Shown: in pieces, positions 60,770-64,000 of the stretch
Layout of the letters: the number at the start of each line of letters is the position of its first letter
Numbering within the stretch: the stretch's first letter is position 1
Assembly: GCF_019704555.1 (NCBI RefSeq)
Contig: NZ_AP024745.1
Coordinates: 3,294,501 to 3,358,500, forward strand
Reading direction: 5' to 3'
Length of the DNA: 64,000 bases
Source: Actinoplanes sp. L3-i22
GTDB lineage: Bacteria > Actinomycetota > Actinomycetes > Mycobacteriales > Micromonosporaceae
Translations under genes and position numbers: made by a program
The notes under the pieces: generated by a model
Seen by the model: the letters and a program-made list of their open reading frames with translations, nothing else
Databases searched by the model: none
Told to the model about the DNA's origin: nothing

Positions 60770-61750
60770 CTAGGGCGTGGAAGCGCTTCCACCGCAAGTC
60801 CTCCGGAACCTCGGTTTACTCGGGAACAGCGTGACCGGCGGGGACCCGCCCAGCGCGGCCCGCGCGGCGGCGGCCGCGATCTCCTCGACCGGATGGGTGG
60901 CCGTGGACAGCGCCGGATGCGCCGCGGCGGCCGGCGGGGCATCGTCAAAACCGGTCACCGCGACGTCGTCCGGCACACGAATCCCGGCCGCCGCGAGCGC
61001 CTGCATGACGCCGAGCGCGGTGGCGTCGCTGACCGCCGCGATCGCGTCCGTGTCCGGCCAGCGCCGCATGATCGACCGGGCTGCGGCGCGCCCCCGGGCG
61101 CTGGTGAAGTCGCCGCGGACGAGCCGGACCGGCTGCCCGGCCGCGCGGGCCAGCTCCCGGTAGGCGGCCACCGGCGGGGCGGACGCGGCGAGCCATGACG
61201 GGCCCGCGACCAGGGCGATGCGGCGACGGCCGTGCGCCTGGAGATGGGCGAGCAGCGCGCCGACGCCCGCCGCGCTGTCGACGTCGGCGCCGCCGGTGCC
61301 GATCGTGGCCGTGCGCCCGCGCAGCCGGGACGGCAGGTGGGCGAGCAGCTCACGGTCGTGCCCGGCGAGGACCATCGCGGCCAGGCCGCGATCCGAGGCG
61401 AGCTCGGCCAGCTCGGCCGCGCAGTCCAGGCCGACTCGGCGCAGGGAGACCCCGATCTGGTACGGATCGAGGGCCGCGGCCATGGCGGCCGTGGCCCGGG
61501 TGACGAACGGATCGCGCAGGATGTCCGGGCGGGCGTCCCGCACCGCGAAGACGACCCGGGTCCCGCTCCGGCGGGCCAGCTGGCGGGCGACCGGATGTGG
61601 CTGGTAGCCCAGCTCGGCCGCGGCGTCGAGCACCGCCGCTCGGCTGGTGGCCGAGGCCGGGCCGGACCCGGAGAGCACCCGCGAGGCGGTGGCGGGGGAG
61701 ACGCCGGCCCGGCGTGCCACGTCGGCCAGCCCAACTCGTACGTCAAGCAT
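60770..61750 (-). CDS. LacI-family transcriptional regulator
   Basis: A 326-residue repressor. The N-terminal headpiece is VGLADVARRAGVSPATASRVLSG, with hinge helix YQPHPVARQLARR. The periplasmic-binding-protein-like core includes the GVGALLAHLQAHGRRRIALV and RVPDDVAVTGFDDAPPA segments. The ATG at 61750 follows a strong AAGGAGG. No sugar transporter lies adjacent, so its effector is unknown. The operator in its final codons suggests control of the GNAT gene downstream, perhaps together with distant sugar genes. Confidence 0.94.
   Translation of the reverse strand: MLDVRVGLADVARRAGVSPATASRVLSGSGPASATSRAAVLDAAAELGYQPHPVARQLARRSGTRVVFAVRDARPDILRDPFVTRATAAMAAALDPYQIGVSLRRVGLDCAAELAELASDRGLAAMVLAGHDRELLAHLPSRLRGRTATIGTGGADVDSAAGVGALLAHLQAHGRRRIALVAGPSWLAASAPPVAAYRELARAAGQPVRLVRGDFTSARGRAAARSIMRRWPDTDAIAAVSDATALGVMQALAAAGIRVPDDVAVTGFDDAPPAAAAHPALSTATHPVEEIAAAAARAALGGSPPVTLFPSKPRFRRTCGGSASTP
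60777..60792. promoter_or_regulatory. 16-bp LacI-type operator inside the end of the LacI gene
   Basis: GTGGAAGCGCTTCCAC is a perfect palindrome with the central CG typical of LacI/GalR sites. It forms the last codons of the LacI gene (stop at 60772-60770) and lies 18 bp before the GNAT start. Confidence 0.85.
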
Positions 61751-61813
61751 GGTTTTGATCCTCCTTTCCTTGGTCTTGGCTCCTCGTGCTCGGCGATTGT
61801 TGCCGGAAATCTC

Positions 61814-61866
61814 AAGATCGTGCTGACCGCCTGTGGATAACTTTTCTGGTCCGGCGGTTGTCCACA
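61814..61866 (-). repeat. Interspersed DnaA-box-like element, copy C
   Basis: On the minus strand TTATCCACAGG (61840-61830) is followed after 7 nt by CACGATCTTG, as in copies A and B. A second box in the other orientation, TTGTCCACA, lies at 61858-61866. Confidence 0.75.
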
Positions 61867-61948
61867 GGCTCGGCTTCCCGGCCGGAAAATGTCGGTGGGC
61901 CGATTTAGGGTTGGTCCGACTTCGCCGCTGCTCGTCCCGGAGGTTCTC

Positions 61949-62506
61949 GTGACTACTCTGTCCGGCCGGCCCGCGACCGCGCTGCTGGTCATCGACGTGC
62001 AGAACGGTGTGCTCGCCGGCGCCCACCAGCGTGACGCCGTGGTTGCCAACATCGCCACCCTGGTCGGCAAGGCGCGCGCCGAGGGCGTGCCGGTGATCTG
62101 GGTGCAGCACTCGTCCGACGAGCTGCCGATCGACAGCCCGCAGTGGGAGTTCGTGGATGATCTTCCCCGCGGCGCGGGTGAGCCGGTCGTGCACAAGACG
62201 TATGGGGACTCTTTCGAGGCCACCGACCTGGAGGAGCGTCTCGCCGAGCGCGGCGTCGGGCGGCTGGTGGTCGCGGGCGCGCAGTCGGACGCGTGCATCC
62301 GCTCGACCATCCACGGCGGGTTCACCCGGGGCTATGACGTGACGCTGGTCAGCGACGCGCACACCACCGAGGACCTGACCGAGTGGGGCGCGCCCCCGCC
62401 GGACCAGGTGATCTCCCACCTCAACCTCTACTGGGGCTGGCAGGACGGGCCGGGCCGGGTCGCCGGGACGGCCGGGACCGCGGAGGTGAGCTTCGTGGCG
62501 GCCTGA
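61949..62506 (+). CDS. Cysteine hydrolase, isochorismatase family
   Basis: A 185-residue hydrolase with the isochorismatase fold. The catalytic triad is Asp16 in ALLVIDVQNG, Lys83 in VVHKTYGDSF and Cys116 in QSDACIRSTIHGGFTRG. Members hydrolyse amides such as nicotinamide or biuret, or isochorismate; this one's substrate is not evident. The GTG at 61949 follows CCCGGAGG; the in-frame ATG 20 codons upstream lacks conservation. A methyltransferase gene follows within 50 bp. Confidence 0.93.
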   Translation: MTTLSGRPATALLVIDVQNGVLAGAHQRDAVVANIATLVGKARAEGVPVIWVQHSSDELPIDSPQWEFVDDLPRGAGEPVVHKTYGDSFEATDLEERLAERGVGRLVVAGAQSDACIRSTIHGGFTRGYDVTLVSDAHTTEDLTEWGAPPPDQVISHLNLYWGWQDGPGRVAGTAGTAEVSFVAA

Positions 62507-62553
62507 TGCGGGATGATCATCTTTTGGGGACGCGCACCGGACAGAGGAATCAC

Positions 62554-63147
62554 GTGACGGTACAGAACGGGTGGCTGCGCAAGCTCGCCGAGGACCCGGG
62601 GCATTCGCAGTGGTACATCAAGCGGTTCCGGGACCTGGCCGCCTCCGGGGCGGACCTGGTGGGGGAGGCGCGGCTGGTGGACACGCTGGTCCCGCGCGGG
62701 GCGCGGATCCTGGACGCGGGGTGCGGTCCGGGGCGGGTCGGGGGCCATCTGGCCACCCTCGGGCACGACGTGACCGGGGTCGATCTCGATCCGGAGCTGA
62801 TCGCCGCCGCGGTGGTGGATCATCCCGGGCCGGAGTGGCTGGTCGGTGATCTGGCGGAGCTGTCGCTGCCCGGGCCGCCGTTCGACGCGATCGTCTGCGC
62901 GGGGAACGTGATGACCTTCGCGGCGCCGGGCAGCCGGGTGGACATTCTTCGCGGGTTCGCGGCTCACCTGGCGCCGGGCGGCCGGGTGGCGGTGGGGTTC
63001 GGCGCGGGCCGGGGCTATCCGTTCGACGAGTTCCTGGCCGATGTGACGACGGCCGGGCTGATGCCGGACCTGTTGTTGAGCACTTGGGACGTGCGGCCCT
63101 TCACACCGGAGGCGGACTTCTTGGTGGCACTCCTGCGCCACCCCTGA
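62554..63147 (+). CDS. SAM-dependent methyltransferase (class I)
   Basis: A 197-residue methyltransferase. Motif I is ARILDAGCGPGRVGGHLATLG, with VTGVDLDPELIAAA supplying the acidic residue after the second strand. FDAIVCAGNVMTFAAPGSR is motif IV-like, and LAPGGRVAVGFGAG is the next strand. GTG 62554 has an AGAGGAA ribosome site; an in-frame ATG at 62506 overlaps the upstream stop and would add 16 residues. Substrate unknown. It is probably co-transcribed with the isochorismatase-family gene. Confidence 0.92.
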   Translation: MTVQNGWLRKLAEDPGHSQWYIKRFRDLAASGADLVGEARLVDTLVPRGARILDAGCGPGRVGGHLATLGHDVTGVDLDPELIAAAVVDHPGPEWLVGDLAELSLPGPPFDAIVCAGNVMTFAAPGSRVDILRGFAAHLAPGGRVAVGFGAGRGYPFDEFLADVTTAGLMPDLLLSTWDVRPFTPEADFLVALLRHP

Positions 63148-63450
63148 TCCACGCTGGTCAAGGAGGGCCGGGAGGGTTCGCGCCGGCTTGCGGCTCACCG
63201 GCGGCGAGTGGCGGCGCTGTCAGTGGCGGCGTGGCAGCGCGGTGCGAGGCTGCGCGACGATGCGAGGCTGCGCGCTGCTGGGTGTGGTGGGGCGAGGCGT
63301 GCGGGGCCGGGTGCGGAGCGGGCGGTGGCGGCTGAGGTTTGGCCCGGCGGGCGCACCACGCCGGTGGTCGCGTTGGGTTGCGGCGGCCGGCGTGGGTGGG
63401 CCGTGGGTTGGTGTGGGCCGTGGATTGGGCTGGTCAGTGGGTGGGGGTGG
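63148..63450. other. GC-rich intergenic region, no gene seen
   Basis: G-rich low-complexity DNA with two copies of an 18-bp GCGAGGCTGCGCG unit (about 63245-63280). Nothing else is recognised. Confidence 0.6.
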
Positions 63451-63981
63451 TCAGTGGAGGTGCCAGGCTCGCTGGCGGGTTCGGTCGACGGCGATGTGGT
63501 AGGAGAGTTCGAAGCGGTGGGACGGGTTGGCGTGGTACCAGCGCATCGCCTGCAGGATCAGGGCCGGGTCGGTGGCCAGCCACGGGACCTGGATCGTCAT
63601 CTGCTCCGGGGCTCGGAACAGTGAGCGCCGGGTCCGGGTCTCCGGGGAGGGGACGGCGGGCACGGCGATGATCGGGATGTGGGCGTGTTCGCCGGCCACG
63701 ATGTCGGCGACGGCTTCCCACGGGATGAACTGCTGGGCCCAGACGCCGTGGTGGTAGACACCGTCCGGGGTGATGGCCAGCCGGCCCGGGGCGTGGCGGA
63801 GCACGACGAGCAGGGCTCCGCCGGTGAGTACGGCGCCCGCCGCGAGCACCGGGGTGTCGAGGGCCAGGGCGATCTGGGCGAGGGTGAGCAGGGTGAGGAA
63901 TCCGGCGTACCAGTAGTAGAGCCGCCCGGAGTAGGCGAACGTGAGGCCGGGGCTGCCGTCGTCGATCCCGGCGATGCGCAT
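63451..63981 (-). CDS. Membrane protein with PH-like domain, paralogue 3
   Basis: A 176-residue protein with two hydrophobic helices near residues 22-60 (YYWYAGFLTLLTLAQIALAL, VLAAGAVLTGGALLVVL). They are followed by a PH-like part: LAITPDGVYHHGVWAQQFIP, then WEAVADIVAG. The order and the GxxxxPW-type motif match the two proteins encoded at 35164-37099. It starts 19 bp from the window edge, so it could also be longer. Function unknown. Confidence 0.62.
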   Translation of the reverse strand: MRIAGIDDGSPGLTFAYSGRLYYWYAGFLTLLTLAQIALALDTPVLAAGAVLTGGALLVVLRHAPGRLAITPDGVYHHGVWAQQFIPWEAVADIVAGEHAHIPIIAVPAVPSPETRTRRSLFRAPEQMTIQVPWLATDPALILQAMRWYHANPSHRFELSYHIAVDRTRQRAWHLH

Positions 63982-64000
63982 CCGGTCGCCGGTGTTCTGC

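Overview
The window is a 64 kb piece of very GC-rich chromosome with strongly GC-biased third codon positions, many GTG and some TTG starts, NarL-type two-component genes, TetR/LacI/MerR/AraC regulators and secreted carbohydrate-active enzymes. This points to a filamentous actinomycete; the gene mix suggests Micromonosporaceae (Actinoplanes-like), which is inference, since no rRNA or other marker gene is present. I saw no tRNA, rRNA, CRISPR array, transposase or prophage.

Left part (1-16.8 kb): cytochrome bd oxidase (cydA and a partial cydB) reads leftward. Divergently lie a two-gene molybdenum hydroxylase (FAD subunit, then a fused 2Fe-2S/molybdopterin subunit), an L-lactate permease carrying an in-frame repeat array, an amidohydrolase and a TetR regulator. 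Next come a divergent AraC/DUF2000 pair, a ricin-lectin membrane protein and a MerR/VIT-VWA operon with a perfect 25-bp operator.

Middle part (16.9-37.1 kb): a secreted zinc peptidase, then an ABC exporter divergent from a histidine kinase/response regulator pair around a palindrome. An APC permease, an M19 dipeptidase, a secreted GH26-like enzyme and a TetR/SDR divergent pair with two operators follow. A four-gene leftward operon encodes two paralogous PH-like membrane proteins, a SWIM zinc-finger protein and a large DUF6493-type protein. This operon is the best candidate for a little-described system.

Right part (37.1-64 kb): a GT39 glycosyltransferase, glucose-6-phosphate isomerase, a winged-helix protein, a GH18 chitinase, an alpha/beta hydrolase and a DHFR-like reductase overlapping an acyltransferase. 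Then come a transmembrane Ser/Thr kinase coupled to a DUF6529 membrane protein, a Tat-exported ChaN/EreA-like protein, a luciferase-like monooxygenase/FMN reductase pair and a glycolipid-binding-domain protein. A TetR/SMR pair faces a threonine aldolase across overlapping operators. A RaiA-like protein, a GNAT enzyme, a LacI regulator whose last codons contain a 16-bp operator, a cysteine hydrolase, a methyltransferase and a third PH-like membrane protein complete the window.

Two features cross gene boundaries. First, about twenty unrelated short tandem-repeat arrays sit in gene linkers and 3' flanks; those inside genes have periods that are multiples of three. Second, an interspersed intergenic element carries DnaA-box-like TTATCCACA motifs next to a conserved CAYGATCTTG block, with three good copies and one or two partial ones.
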